From assembly GCA_026397965.1 (NCBI GenBank), contig JAPLTU010000080.1, forward strand, positions 1 through 34,838: a stretch of 34,838 bases of DNA, read 5' to 3'. Positions 17,753 through 25,745 of the stretch are shown here, piece by piece. Under the pieces are notes generated by a model. It saw nothing but the letters and a program-made list of their open reading frames with translations, ran no database searches and was not told the origin of the DNA. This DNA comes from Verrucomicrobiota bacterium. GTDB lineage: Bacteria; Verrucomicrobiota; Verrucomicrobiia; Opitutales; UBA953. Within the stretch, counting starts at the first letter, position 1. Each line of letters opens with the position of its first letter. Position numbers and translations under genes: made by a program.

Positions 17753-17779
17753 AAAAGGCCGCCCATGAGGCGGCCTTTT
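17753..17779. terminator. Bidirectional rho-independent terminator between leuD and the GYF-TM2 gene
   Basis: AAAAGGCCGCC (17753-17763) and GGCGGCCTTTT (17769-17779) form a perfect 11-bp stem with loop CATGA. A run of A on one side and T on the other lets it act for both convergent genes. Confidence 0.9.
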
Positions 17780-17801
17780 GCTTTGGGTGGTAAGTCGCGA
17801 C

Positions 17802-18224
17802 TTACTTGAAGCGGACGCCTTTAGCGTCCTGCTCCACTGTGACCGCTTCGATGATAGCCCAAATCCAGGTGGCGATGCCGCCGATGCCGCAAGTAAGCAG
17901 GCAGATGAGTAACTGGGTCACGGCGCGCGAGGTGTAGCCGGCATAGAAATTATGGATTCCCAGGTTGCCGAGGAAGACGGCAAGCAGCACATAAGCGACG
18001 CGTTCCTTGGCGTTTATGTTATTTGCCGACGCGGATGAGTGGAGCGAAGGAGGGGGTACCGGGAGGCCGGCGGCTAGTTGAGTCTGTTGGAGTGGGGTCC
18101 AGTTAGCCATACCGTTGGCCCAGACCAACGTATCGATGGAGATAGTCCGGTCGGCGATGAGGCTTCGCATCGTGGCTTCGTCGACCGGTCCGATACGATT
18201 ACCATTTTGTTCGTAGTACCACAT
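17802..18224 (-). CDS. GYF_2 and TM2 domain membrane protein
   Basis: The protein has 140 residues from the ATG at 18224, which gives the standard GYF_2 opening MWYYEQNGNRIGPV. In-frame starts at 18248 (ATG) and 18263 (TTG) lie partly in the terminator of the suc operon and are less likely. Residues 1-50 form the GYF_2 domain (TLVWANGMANWTPLQQ), then a Pro/Ser linker, then a TM2 domain: KERVAYVLLAVFLGNLGIHNFYAGY, an RAVTQLLICLLT segment, and a second membrane helix ending ATWIWAIIEAV. Such proteins are common in Verrucomicrobia and Bacteroidetes. The GYF part may bind Pro-rich peptides, but the cellular role is not known. Confidence 0.9.
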   Translation of the reverse strand: MWYYEQNGNRIGPVDEATMRSLIADRTISIDTLVWANGMANWTPLQQTQLAAGLPVPPPSLHSSASANNINAKERVAYVLLAVFLGNLGIHNFYAGYTSRAVTQLLICLLTCGIGGIATWIWAIIEAVTVEQDAKGVRFK

Positions 18225-18266
18225 GCAAAGACTGTTAGCAGGGGGCATTTCATTGTAAAACAAAAG

Positions 18267-18289
18267 AAGCCCGTCTTCGGGCTTTTTTT
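18267..18289. terminator. Hairpin terminator after sucD
   Basis: AAGCCCG (18267-18273) and CGGGCTT (18278-18284) form a 7-bp stem around TCTT, with a T run on the plus strand. On the minus strand it lies just beyond the sucD stop and is followed by CTTTTGTTTT, so it plausibly ends the pyrH-frr-sucC-sucD transcript. Confidence 0.8.
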
Positions 18290-18311
18290 GTTTTAATTTA
18301 GGGTCAGGAGC

Positions 18312-19217
18312 TCAGCCCTTCCAGATGCGGAGGAGGGCGTCGGCCATGTCGGAGGGCGTGGCCGCGACTGAGATGCCGCACTCTTCGAAGATCTTGATCT
18401 TCGCGGCGGCGGTATCTTCGGCTCCGCCGATGACGGCACCCGCGTGGCCCATGCGACGTCCAGCCGGAGCGGTGGCGCCAGCGATGAAGCCCGCGACGGG
18501 CTTCTTGCAGTGCTCCTTGATCCAGCGGGCGGCTTCGACTTCGGCATTACCGCCGATTTCGCCGATCATGATGATGGCATCGGTTTCCGGGTCGTCGTTG
18601 AAGAGCTTGATGACGTCGAGGTGCGAGGTGCCGTTGACGGGGTCGCCGCCGATGCCGACGCAGGTCGACTGGCCCTTGCCTCGGCAGGTAAGCTGCCAGA
18701 CAGCTTCATAGGTGAGGGTGCCGGAGCGGGAGACCACGCCGACGTTGCCGCGCTTGTGGATGTAGCCCGGGGCGATGCCGATGCGGCAGCCGCCAGAGGA
18801 CTTGTCGCCGCGACCAGGGGTCACGAGACCAGGGCAGTTCGGACCGATGAGGCGCGTGCGACGGCCGGCCATGGCGCGCTTGGCGCGGACCATGTCACGG
18901 ACCGGGATGCCTTCGGTGATGGCCACGGCGAGGTCGAGGTCAGCGTCGAAGCATTCCAGGATGGCGTCGGCCGCGAAGGGCGGGGGGACGAAGATCGCGG
19001 AAACCGTCGCACCGGTTTGTTTGGCGGCTTCGGCGACGGTATTGAAAATCGGCACCTTAAAACCATTGTGCTCGAAGACCTGGCCACCCTTGCCAGGCGT
19101 GACGCCGGCGACGAGTTGCGTACCGTAGTCGAGGGAGAGGCGGGCGTGGCGCGCGCCGAAGTCACCCGTGATGCCTTGCACCATCAGACGGGTCTTTTCG
19201 TGAACGAGAATAGACAT
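18312..19217 (-). CDS. sucD: Succinyl-CoA synthetase alpha subunit
   Basis: The protein has 301 residues, slightly longer than E. coli SucD (289). With SucC it makes succinate and ATP or GTP from succinyl-CoA in the TCA cycle. The CoA-binding N-terminal domain shows [30 protein letters not shown]-type sequence ([14 protein letters not shown]) and [12 protein letters not shown]. The ligase domain has [32 protein letters not shown] and the phosphorylated His258 in [12 protein letters not shown]. The gene follows sucC after 20 bases on the same strand. Complete and ordinary. Confidence 0.97.
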   Translation of the reverse strand: MSILVHEKTRLMVQGITGDFGARHARLSLDYGTQLVAGVTPGKGGQVFEHNGFKVPIFNTVAEAAKQTGATVSAIFVPPPFAADAILECFDADLDLAVAITEGIPVRDMVRAKRAMAGRRTRLIGPNCPGLVTPGRGDKSSGGCRIGIAPGYIHKRGNVGVVSRSGTLTYEAVWQLTCRGKGQSTCVGIGGDPVNGTSHLDVIKLFNDDPETDAIIMIGEIGGNAEVEAARWIKEHCKKPVAGFIAGATAPAGRRMGHAGAVIGGAEDTAAAKIKIFEECGISVAATPSDMADALLRIWKG

Positions 19218-19237
19218 GGAAGTAGGGGTAGTTCGGA

Positions 19238-20449
19238 TTAATTGTTGTTGACCAGTTTCACGATTTTCTGGGCGGCATCGGCCATGGAGTCGCCGGAGAC
19301 GATGGTCAGACCGCTGGCGGCCAGGGTCGCCTTACCAGCTTCGACGTTATTGCCTTCGAGGCGGACCACGAGGGGCAGCTTTAGGCCGGTTTCCTTGACG
19401 GCTTCGACGATGCCGAGGGCGATCACGTTACAATCCATGATGCCGCCGAAGATATTGACCATGATGCCTTTCACGTTCGCGTCCCCGAGGATGATCTTAA
19501 AAGCCGCGGTGACTTGGTCCTTCGTGGCGCCGCCGCCGACATCGAGGAAGTTGGCCGGGCTACCGCCGAAATGTTGGATGATATCCATCGTGGACATCGC
19601 TAAGCCCGCGCCATTGACGAGACAGGCGATATTACCGTCGAGGGCGATGTAGGAGAGGCCGAATTTAGAAGCCTCGATTTCCTTGGCATCCTCTTCGTTC
19701 AAATCGCGGAGGGCGACGACGTCGGGGTGGCGGAAGAGGGCGTTGTCGTCGAAGGACACCTTGGCGTCGAGCGCGAGGAGTTTGCCTTCTTGGGTCACGA
19801 GGAGCGGATTCACTTCGACCATCGCGCAATCCTTGTCCCAATAGAATTGGTAGAGCTTAGTGACGAGCGTCACGCACTGTTTGAAGATCTCGCCGGTGAA
19901 GCCGAGGGAGAAGGCGATCTGACGGGCTTGGAAAGCTTGGAGACCCACGGCCGGGTCAACCTGCACCTTGAAGATCTTTTCCGGGGTGTGGTGTGCGACG
20001 TGTTCGATTTCCATGCCGCCTTCGGTTGAGGCCACGATGACAGGGCAGGAGGTCGCACGGTCGAGGAGGATGGCGAGGTAGTATTCGTCGTCGCGACCGT
20101 CGGCGCGTTTGCCGAGGTTGGCGGCTTCGGTGAAGTAAATTGTCTGGACCTTACGACCAGCTTCGCCGGTCTGCGCGGTCACGAGCGTGTTGCCGAGCAT
20201 CGCCTGGGCATTCTCGAGGGCCTTTTCTTTGGTGGCGGAGAATTTGACGCCACCCTTGAAGCCATTGGTGAAAGTACCTTTACCGCGACCGCCGGCATGG
20301 ATTTGGGATTTAACCATGTAGCCGTGGGTGCCGTCGAGTTGCGCGAGGGCGCCCTCGAATTCTTTGGCCGTCTGCACGGCGGCCCCTTTGGGGACGGCCA
20401 CGCCGAACTTTTCGAACAGCGTCTTGGCTTGGTATTCGTGAATATTCAT
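19238..20449 (-). CDS. sucC: Succinyl-CoA synthetase beta subunit (ADP-forming type)
   Basis: The protein has 403 residues, close to E. coli SucC (388). It opens [22 protein letters not shown], the family start. The ATP-grasp region shows [38 protein letters not shown], and [20 protein letters not shown]. The C-terminal ligase-CoA domain has [16 protein letters not shown] and [17 protein letters not shown]. It lies 77 bases downstream of frr and 20 upstream of sucD. The frr-sucC gap contains a short imperfect hairpin (about 20481-20503) that does not look like a terminator, so transcription probably continues from pyrH-frr into sucCD. Confidence 0.97.
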   Translation of the reverse strand: MNIHEYQAKTLFEKFGVAVPKGAAVQTAKEFEGALAQLDGTHGYMVKSQIHAGGRGKGTFTNGFKGGVKFSATKEKALENAQAMLGNTLVTAQTGEAGRKVQTIYFTEAANLGKRADGRDDEYYLAILLDRATSCPVIVASTEGGMEIEHVAHHTPEKIFKVQVDPAVGLQAFQARQIAFSLGFTGEIFKQCVTLVTKLYQFYWDKDCAMVEVNPLLVTQEGKLLALDAKVSFDDNALFRHPDVVALRDLNEEDAKEIEASKFGLSYIALDGNIACLVNGAGLAMSTMDIIQHFGGSPANFLDVGGGATKDQVTAAFKIILGDANVKGIMVNIFGGIMDCNVIALGIVEAVKETGLKLPLVVRLEGNNVEAGKATLAASGLTIVSGDSMADAAQKIVKLVNNN

Positions 20450-20526
20450 GGAGAGGTGGGAAGGGGAAGGGGGTAGGGTCGGTCGCGCCCTTGGGCTACG
20501 ACCGTGGCGTAAGAGCAGGGTCTTGG

Positions 20527-21090
20527 TTAACCCTTGAGTTCGGCTTCCTTCGCCTTGAGGGACTTTTCGATATCGGCCGTATACTTGTCGGTGTGCGTCT
20601 GGATTTCCTTATCCGAGCGCTTCATCTCGTCGTCGGTGACGAGCTTGTCCTTGTTCGCCTTCTTTAAAGATTCGAGACAATCGCGACGCGCGTTACGGAC
20701 GCGGACTTTACCTTCTTCGGCCATCTGGGTGGCACGCTTGGCGAGCTCCAGGCGACGTTCGCCGGAGAGCGAAGGTACGGGGCAGCGGAGGAAGTTACCT
20801 TGGGGGACGGGATTGATGCCGATGTTAGCGGACTGGATGGCTTTGCGGATATCTTCCATGGCGCCTTTGTCGAAAGGTTGGACGACGATAGATTGAGCGT
20901 CGGGCGTGGTGATTGCGGCCATGTCCTTCAAACGCTGGGTCATGCCGTAGGCTTCGATGTGCACTTGGATGTTTTCGACCATGCCCGGGTTGGCTTTTCC
21001 GGTGTGCAGGGTACCGAATTCATTCAAGGTCCATTCGAAGGCCTTTTTCATATTATTGCCCCCGTCGGCGATGGTTTTTTTGATATCCAT
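20527..21090 (-). CDS. frr: Ribosome recycling factor
   Basis: The protein has 187 residues from the ATG at 21090 (E. coli RRF has 185). A longer open frame to 21237 overlaps pyrH and lacks family sequence. RRF releases post-termination ribosomes together with EF-G. Its two-domain pattern is clear: helical [30 protein letters not shown], then [34 protein letters not shown], the stretch [21 protein letters not shown], and the C-terminal helices. It is 25 bases after pyrH, a linkage common in bacteria. There is no Shine-Dalgarno site; the leader is A/T-rich and ends ACATACCACC. Confidence 0.96.
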   Translation of the reverse strand: MDIKKTIADGGNNMKKAFEWTLNEFGTLHTGKANPGMVENIQVHIEAYGMTQRLKDMAAITTPDAQSIVVQPFDKGAMEDIRKAIQSANIGINPVPQGNFLRCPVPSLSGERRLELAKRATQMAEEGKVRVRNARRDCLESLKKANKDKLVTDDEMKRSDKEIQTHTDKYTADIEKSLKAKEAELKG

Positions 21091-21115
21091 GGTGGTATGT
21101 TTTTTTGGTAAAAAT

Positions 21116-21850
21116 TTAACCGACGATGGTACCGATACGTTGGCCCATGACGGCTTTTTTGACGGCGCCGGCATCAGACATCGAAAAAACGATGATCGGC
21201 AGCTTATTGGCTTCGCAGAGCGAGAACGCTTCGGCATCCATCACGCCTAGGCGCTTGGTCAAGGCTTCGGCGTGGGAGATTTTTTCGTAACGCTTAGCGT
21301 CTTTGAATTTCATCGGATCCTTATCATAGACGCCATCGACCTTGGTGGCTTTTAGGATCGCGTCGGCCCCGATTTCGTTGGCGCGTAAAGCGGAAGCGTA
21401 GTCGGTGGTGCAGTAAGGGTTGCCCGTGCCAGCGACGAAAATCACGATGCGTCCGCGTTCGAGGTGGCGGGTGGCGCGGCGTTGGATGAAAGGTTCGGCA
21501 ATCCGGTCCATCGGGATGGCGGTCATCACCCGGACTTCGAGGCCGGCTTTTTCCAGACGATCCATCAAGGCCAGCCCGTTGATCACCGTCGCGAGCATGC
21601 CCATGTTGTCACCGGTCGTGCGGTCGGTGCCGTTGGAGCGGGCGCCAGCCAAGCCACGGAAAATATTTCCACCACCAACGACCACGGCGACTTGAGTACC
21701 GATCTTTTGGATCGAACGGAGTTCTTCGGCGAGGCGGTCGAGGACGGCGCTGTCGATGGCCTCGCCCGTTTTATCGTTACGTAAGGCCTCACCACTGATT
21801 TTTAGTACGATACGACGGTACTTCGGCTTTTTTGAGGTGGTGGCGGGCAT
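21116..21850 (-). CDS. pyrH: UMP kinase
   Basis: The protein has 244 residues and is the bacterial hexameric UMP kinase, making UDP from UMP. It begins RRIVLKISGEAL after a short basic N terminus. It has VAVVVGGGNIFRG, a TGDNMGMLATVINGLAL segment, the acceptor region FVAGTGNPYCTTDYASALRA, and ADAILKATKVDGVYDKDP. The C terminus is complete. The family assignment is firm. It heads the transcript pyrH-frr-sucC-sucD; rpsB and tsf, which often precede it elsewhere, are absent, and a divergent tRNA gene takes that place. Confidence 0.97.
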   Translation of the reverse strand: MPATTSKKPKYRRIVLKISGEALRNDKTGEAIDSAVLDRLAEELRSIQKIGTQVAVVVGGGNIFRGLAGARSNGTDRTTGDNMGMLATVINGLALMDRLEKAGLEVRVMTAIPMDRIAEPFIQRRATRHLERGRIVIFVAGTGNPYCTTDYASALRANEIGADAILKATKVDGVYDKDPMKFKDAKRYEKISHAEALTKRLGVMDAEAFSLCEANKLPIIVFSMSDAGAVKKAVMGQRIGTIVG

Positions 21851-21892
21851 ACAGGGGAAATGAGCGACTCCGCCCCCAGCGTCAACCCCGCC

Positions 21893-21920
21893 TTGGTCTC
21901 GCTTGACTCCTTGGTATAAA
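21893..21920 (+). promoter_or_regulatory. Probable promoter of the tRNA-Gln gene
   Basis: TTGGTC (21893-21898) and TATAAA (21915-21920) are 16 bases apart. Transcription would start near 21927, about 16 bases before the tRNA 5' end at 21943. A second TTGACT at 21903 is too close to the -10 to work with it. Confidence 0.5.
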
Positions 21921-21942
21921 CCGCTCTTCAGTCCTATTACGC

Positions 21943-22013
21943 AGTCCGATGGTGTAATGGTAGCACAGGAGTTTTTGGTTCTCCTTGTCCAGGTTCAAAT
22001 CCTGGTCGGACTA
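21943..22013 (+). tRNA. tRNA-Gln (anticodon TTG)
   Basis: The acceptor arms AGTCCGA (21943-21949) and TCGGACT (22006-22012) pair perfectly, with discriminator A at 22013. The T arm is CCAGG, TTCAAAT, CCTGG. The anticodon loop is TTTTGGT, reading anticodon TTG, on a stem GGAGT/TCTCC that has a T-T pair next to the loop. The CCA end is not encoded (CGT follows), so it is added after transcription. It stands alone, divergent from pyrH and convergent with efp. Confidence 0.92.
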
Positions 22014-22052
22014 CGTACCTTTTCACGAAATCGCTCCTTGGCTTATGGGGGC

Positions 22053-22079
22053 AAAAAGAACCCCGGAGGGCCGGGGTTC
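22053..22079 (-). terminator. Rho-independent terminator of efp
   Basis: On the minus strand, GAACCCCGG and CCGGGGTTC (22071-22079 and 22058-22066) form a 9-bp stem with a 4-base loop, followed by CTTTTTGC. It lies 24 bases after the efp stop. Confidence 0.85.
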
Positions 22080-22102
22080 AGGAGGGGTGGGCTGAAGTGG
22101 GC

Positions 22103-22666
22103 TTAAGCGCGACCGAGGTATTCCTTATTCTCGGTGCTGACCTTGATCTTCTCGCCCTGCTTGATGAAAAGCGGGACGTTGACCGTGAGGCCGTTTTCGC
22201 AGGTTACGGACTTCTGGACGTTGCCAGCCGTGTCGCCTTTGACGGCGGGCGGGGCTTCGAGGACTTCGACGATGACCGAAGGGGGAAGGTCGACGGTGAC
22301 GGGTTTATCTTCGACGAAGAGAACCATGTAAGAGGTGCCGGGGATAAGGAATTCCTTGGAGTCTTCGAGGGAGGACGCGGAGATGTAAAATTCATCATTG
22401 GTGTTCACGTCGACGAAGACGTAGCTGCCGTCGGCTTCGTAGGAGAGCTCGAGGGATTTGATGCTGTTGTCGAAGACTTCAAAGCTGACTCCGATGCCGC
22501 ATCGGACCGGGATCTTCGCGCCGGTTTTGATGGAGCGGAGTTCCATCTGGACGTAAGAGGCGTTGTTCGGGGGGGTGCGCACGAGACACTCGAGAACGAT
22601 GCAGAGCTCACCATTGTAACTCATGATGTTCTTCTTCTTGATGCGATTGACGGCTATGGTTGCCAT
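22103..22666 (-). CDS. efp: Elongation factor P, with Asn at the modified-residue position
   Basis: The protein has 187 residues (E. coli EF-P has 188). EF-P binds between the P and E sites and rescues ribosomes stalled on proline runs. Three domains are recognisable: a KOW-like N domain, a middle OB domain (YEADGSYVFVDVNTNDEFY), and the C domain with the EF-P signature PPAVKGDTAGNVQKSVTCEN and VPLFIKQGEKIKV. The loop that reaches toward the P-site tRNA reads RTPPNNASYVQM and aligns without gaps to E. coli KPGKGQAFARVK, so Lys34 is Asn34. Neither the Lys modified by EpmA or deoxyhypusine-type systems nor the Arg modified by EarP is there. The neighbours are a tRNA and a secreted protein, with no modification gene. 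Confidence 0.95.
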   Translation of the reverse strand: MATIAVNRIKKKNIMSYNGELCIVLECLVRTPPNNASYVQMELRSIKTGAKIPVRCGIGVSFEVFDNSIKSLELSYEADGSYVFVDVNTNDEFYISASSLEDSKEFLIPGTSYMVLFVEDKPVTVDLPPSVIVEVLEAPPAVKGDTAGNVQKSVTCENGLTVNVPLFIKQGEKIKVSTENKEYLGRA

Positions 22667-22786
22667 GGGAGTAAAGGCGAAGACAAGCCGTCCGCGCAGG
22701 GACGGTCAAGCCGGACTTGCCCCAAAGGGCGCTAAGGGCTGATTTAGCCCGATTTTATTAGGTCAGGACGATTCCCGACCGTGGTC

Positions 22787-23473
22787 TCATTCGAGGGTGA
22801 AGAGACAGCCGCCGATTTTACCGATCGTCACGGTCGTTGAAGTCCCAGCGGTGGTCGTCGTGCCGGCGGGTGCCGAACCATCGGTGACGGTGGCGGGTAG
22901 CGAACAGAGCAGTTTTTTGATAGTAACGTAAAAGCTCATCAATTCTTCCTTCGAACTTACGACCATTTCCACCGTTTTGGAGTGAGTCGTGTTCGGGTAG
23001 GTCTTGGTCACCAGGCCAGCGGTGGAGCTGTTGTGCATGTTGGTCAGCTTCGATTCGACGGCGGTCAATTGGCTGGGGATGGGCAGTTTGCTGGCGCTGG
23101 AGGGGTCGAGGCCCTTGTTTTGAGAGTTGGCGGCCAAGGCACGATTGCCGCGGTCGGCGACGTCAGCTGAACCGGGAGGGCGCGCTGAATAGATGCGGAG
23201 CTGTTGGCTTGAGCCCTCCATATCGATGACGACTTCGCTGACCATGATCGAGCCGCTGGGGTATTCTTTGCTGTAAATGACGTAATCCTGAAAGGAGATG
23301 GACTCCACTTTGTCCGAGTTACCGTAGAAGGATAGGTCGGTCCCGCTGACTTCGATGCCGAAGATCCGGGGATTGTTGATGGTCGTGGTGTTTTTGGTGA
23401 CCTTGAAGGCGTAGGCATCGGAGGTGAATGCCGCAATCGTGAGGGCAACGAAGGCGAGGGCTTTTGAGCTCAT
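22787..23473 (-). CDS. Secreted protein of unknown function
   Basis: I do not recognise this 228-residue protein. It has a clear signal peptide (MSSKALAFVALTIAAF then SDAYA, cleavage near residue 22). The first half is rich in beta-strand sequence (FGIEVSGTDLSFYG, VESISFQDYVIYSK). The middle is a Ser/Asn-rich segment with KLTNMHNSSTAGLV. Near the C terminus a Thr/Ala/Gly-rich linker (PAGTTTTAGTSTTVTIG) precedes a short end with a cysteine (GGCLFTLE), which could pair with the Cys in KKLLCSLP. It has one of the few Shine-Dalgarno-like leaders here (AAAGGA, 8 to 9 bases before ATG). It is divergent from the ABCG-like transporter, with only 47 bases between, so they may share control. Confidence 0.7.
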   Translation of the reverse strand: MSSKALAFVALTIAAFTSDAYAFKVTKNTTTINNPRIFGIEVSGTDLSFYGNSDKVESISFQDYVIYSKEYPSGSIMVSEVVIDMEGSSQQLRIYSARPPGSADVADRGNRALAANSQNKGLDPSSASKLPIPSQLTAVESKLTNMHNSSTAGLVTKTYPNTTHSKTVEMVVSSKEELMSFYVTIKKLLCSLPATVTDGSAPAGTTTTAGTSTTVTIGKIGGCLFTLE

Positions 23474-23520
23474 GGGATTAATCCTTTACGCAAGGGGGTG
23501 CCGAAGCAAGATTACAACGA

Positions 23521-25218
23521 ATGCTGAGCTGCCAAAACCTCTCTGTTCAGGCGGGCCCCGATGGTCCGATGATTCTGGACCGCGCGACCGCTCGATTTTT
23601 ACCCCGCGGCCTTAATGCCGTCATCGGGCCTTCGGGTTGCGGCAAGACCACCTTAATGAAGGCTATCCTCGGTATCTTGCCGACGACCGGTGAAGCCTAT
23701 TTGGTGGGCCAGCCGATCACCTGCTCCGAAGACTTGGTGGGGAAGGTCGGATTCGCCCCTCAGTTCACGGCGGCACAGCCTCAGCTTTCGGTTGCCGAAT
23801 CTTTGGATTACGCGCTTCGCTTGGCCGTACCCAGCGAGGCGGAACGCACCCGGCGTTTGGAGTTCGTTTTAAAAGTGACGGGGATGGCTCCGCACCGGGA
23901 TAAGCGCGTGTCTTCGCTTTCGGGCGGGCAGCTGCGGCGTCTGTCATTGGGGCTCGAGTTGACCCTCGATCCTCCCTGCATGGTTTGCGATGAAGTCACC
24001 TCGGGCTTGGATCCGCAGTCGGAAGACCAAATTCTGGCCTTGCTGCGCGAGCTTTCGGAAAAACACGAAAAAAGTTTCGTCTGCATTATTCATAATCTCG
24101 GAAAATTAAACCTCTTCGATTGGGTGACGGTCGTCTATCAAGGCGATGTCGTCTATCAGGGCGCCCCCGCTGACTTGCTGACTTATTTCGGGATTCCGGA
24201 CGGGTTGCGTCTTTATGATGTGCTCAACGCCCAAGATTTGGCGACCTGGCGCGGACGCTGGGAAATCCACCAAGCGGAGCATCCCGACAGCTATCACACG
24301 GCGTTGGTAAAGACCGGCGCACCCTTGGAAATGGCCCCTTTGGCTGAGCCACAGGTTCCCGATGGTGTCTCGCAGTTCTTTACGCTGCTCGCGCGTCGCC
24401 TGACGCTTTTCTTCCGCGACACTGGTTACTTGGGCCTGACGCTGGCCATCACGTTCGGCTTTCCGCTCTTGGTCATCATTTTCAATCTGGAAGGGAAGTG
24501 GGAGGTCTTAAAAGTGCCGATGGATCGAAACATGGCTTCCTTTGAAGCCGTCCAGCAGGCCGTGAATGTGCAGATCTCCAACGCGCAGGTGGCGGGTCTC
24601 GCCGCTGGCTTGGTGATGTTTCAGGTGATTTTGCTAACGCTCATGGGAGCGAATAACGGCGGACGCGAAATCTCAGCCGAGCGCGTACTTTACGAGAAGG
24701 AGCGCATGACAGGTCTTCGCCCCTGGGCTTATGCTTTTTCCAAGATCACCTTTGTTTCCATGGTGGCGATCTTCCAAGGCGTCTGGATGTGCGTATTCGT
24801 GAAGATGGTTTGCCGCTTCCCGGGGCCTTGGCTGGAGCAGTCGGCGATCTTGGCCGCCAGTTGCGTTTCGATGTCGATCATCTGCCTGGGCTTTTCGGCC
24901 ATGATGACCTCGCCGGAAAAGTCGTCCTTGCTCTCGATTTACCTGGTCGGCTTCCAGCTCCCGCTTTCAGGGGTAGTCCTGGCCTTGCCGGCGGCCCTGA
25001 CTTGGGTCTGCCGTCCCTTCATCAATTCCTATTGGGGCTGGTCGGGTTATATGAAGTCGATGATGGGGCAGCCGCTTTATGATGCTTACACGGCAAGCAT
25101 GCCGAATCAGACGGCATATGTGGCCGACAATGCTCTTTCCCTGCTCGTCCTGCTGGTCCAAGGCCTGATAGGCATTTGCCTGATCGTCTTCGGCTGTCAG
25201 CAGAAGCGCTGGAATTAA
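23521..25218 (+). CDS. ABCG-like fused ABC transporter (ATPase then membrane domain)
   Basis: The protein has 565 residues in the order ATPase then ABC-2-type membrane domain, the reverse-polarity layout of the ABCG/White family. The nucleotide-binding domain has Walker A GPSGCGKTT (36-44), a Q-loop glutamine in GFAPQFTAAQPQLSVAE, signature LSGGQLRRLSLG (133 on), Walker B MVCDEVTSGLDP (Asp157, Glu158) and switch His in IIHNL. The membrane half (from about 290) has several hydrophobic segments, and between them the family-like motif GREISAERVLYEKERMTGLRPWAY. As a half transporter it should work as a homodimer. Substrate and direction cannot be read from the sequence; export of a lipid or hydrophobic compound is the usual role. 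Confidence 0.88.
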   Translation: MLSCQNLSVQAGPDGPMILDRATARFLPRGLNAVIGPSGCGKTTLMKAILGILPTTGEAYLVGQPITCSEDLVGKVGFAPQFTAAQPQLSVAESLDYALRLAVPSEAERTRRLEFVLKVTGMAPHRDKRVSSLSGGQLRRLSLGLELTLDPPCMVCDEVTSGLDPQSEDQILALLRELSEKHEKSFVCIIHNLGKLNLFDWVTVVYQGDVVYQGAPADLLTYFGIPDGLRLYDVLNAQDLATWRGRWEIHQAEHPDSYHTALVKTGAPLEMAPLAEPQVPDGVSQFFTLLARRLTLFFRDTGYLGLTLAITFGFPLLVIIFNLEGKWEVLKVPMDRNMASFEAVQQAVNVQISNAQVAGLAAGLVMFQVILLTLMGANNGGREISAERVLYEKERMTGLRPWAYAFSKITFVSMVAIFQGVWMCVFVKMVCRFPGPWLEQSAILAASCVSMSIICLGFSAMMTSPEKSSLLSIYLVGFQLPLSGVVLALPAALTWVCRPFINSYWGWSGYMKSMMGQPLYDAYTASMPNQTAYVADNALSLLVLLVQGLIGICLIVFGCQQKRWN

Positions 25219-25345
25219 AGGATTGGAAACCTCTCAACCTTAAGGGTAGGTGAATGACCCTACGGTTCTTTCAACTTTACTTATAAGCAAAATCGCTGGA
25301 ACTAATCCCAGACTTACAATAAGATAACTCCCAAGTCCACTTTTC

Positions 25346-25735
25346 ATGTCCAAGATCAACCCCCTCTTCTTCGCCCTCGGTATCCCCGTGGTCGTGATTT
25401 TTATTTTGATGGCGATCGTGCTGCCGCGGATGGCGGGGGGCGGGAAGTTCGCGAGCTTATCGCCATTCTCCGTCGACGCGTACCGCAAGGATTGGGCCAC
25501 GCTTCAGGGTAACACTTACCGCTTGGATTGTCAGATCGAAGCCCAGCTCGCCTTCATCGAAGGCAAGGGCCGGGTGCTCGCCGTGAAGCCGACGGATACC
25601 AAGATGGGCGCGGGCCGGATCCCGGTTTTTATCCCGGCGGGTTCCAATGAATCTTTTGAAGTCGGCCAACGCTACAAATGCAAGGTGCGCGTGAGTCGCG
25701 ACCTGCTCGTCGTGGAGGGCCTCGAGCGCTTCTAA
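25346..25735 (+). CDS. Small membrane-anchored protein of unknown function
   Basis: The protein has 129 residues. One N-terminal hydrophobic segment (PLFFALGIPVVVIFILMAIV) is an uncleaved anchor or signal. The remaining 95 residues look like a small beta-barrel (YRLDCQIEAQLAFIEGKGRVLAV, RYKCKVRVSRDLLVVEGLERF), perhaps OB-like. I do not recognise the family. It is 10 bases upstream of the 640-residue exported protein, so they probably form one operon and may act together at the cell envelope. The 127-base gap upstream of it has TACAAT at 25315-25320 as a possible -10 without a good -35. Confidence 0.75.
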   Translation: MSKINPLFFALGIPVVVIFILMAIVLPRMAGGGKFASLSPFSVDAYRKDWATLQGNTYRLDCQIEAQLAFIEGKGRVLAVKPTDTKMGAGRIPVFIPAGSNESFEVGQRYKCKVRVSRDLLVVEGLERF

Positions 25736-25745
25736 TCATCTTACC

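Noticed and set aside
18444-19241. A 265-codon open frame antisense to sucD
   Set aside because: Low-complexity Ala/Gly/Asp composition from GC-rich codon phase. sucD is fully conserved on the other strand.
20481-20503. Hairpin between frr and sucC as a terminator or riboswitch
   Set aside because: The stem is interrupted (5 bp plus 4 bp), has no T run, and shows no known riboswitch core.
21903-22106. A 67-codon open frame over the tRNA-Gln gene
   Set aside because: It reads through a complete tRNA and the efp terminator hairpin, so it cannot be a real gene.
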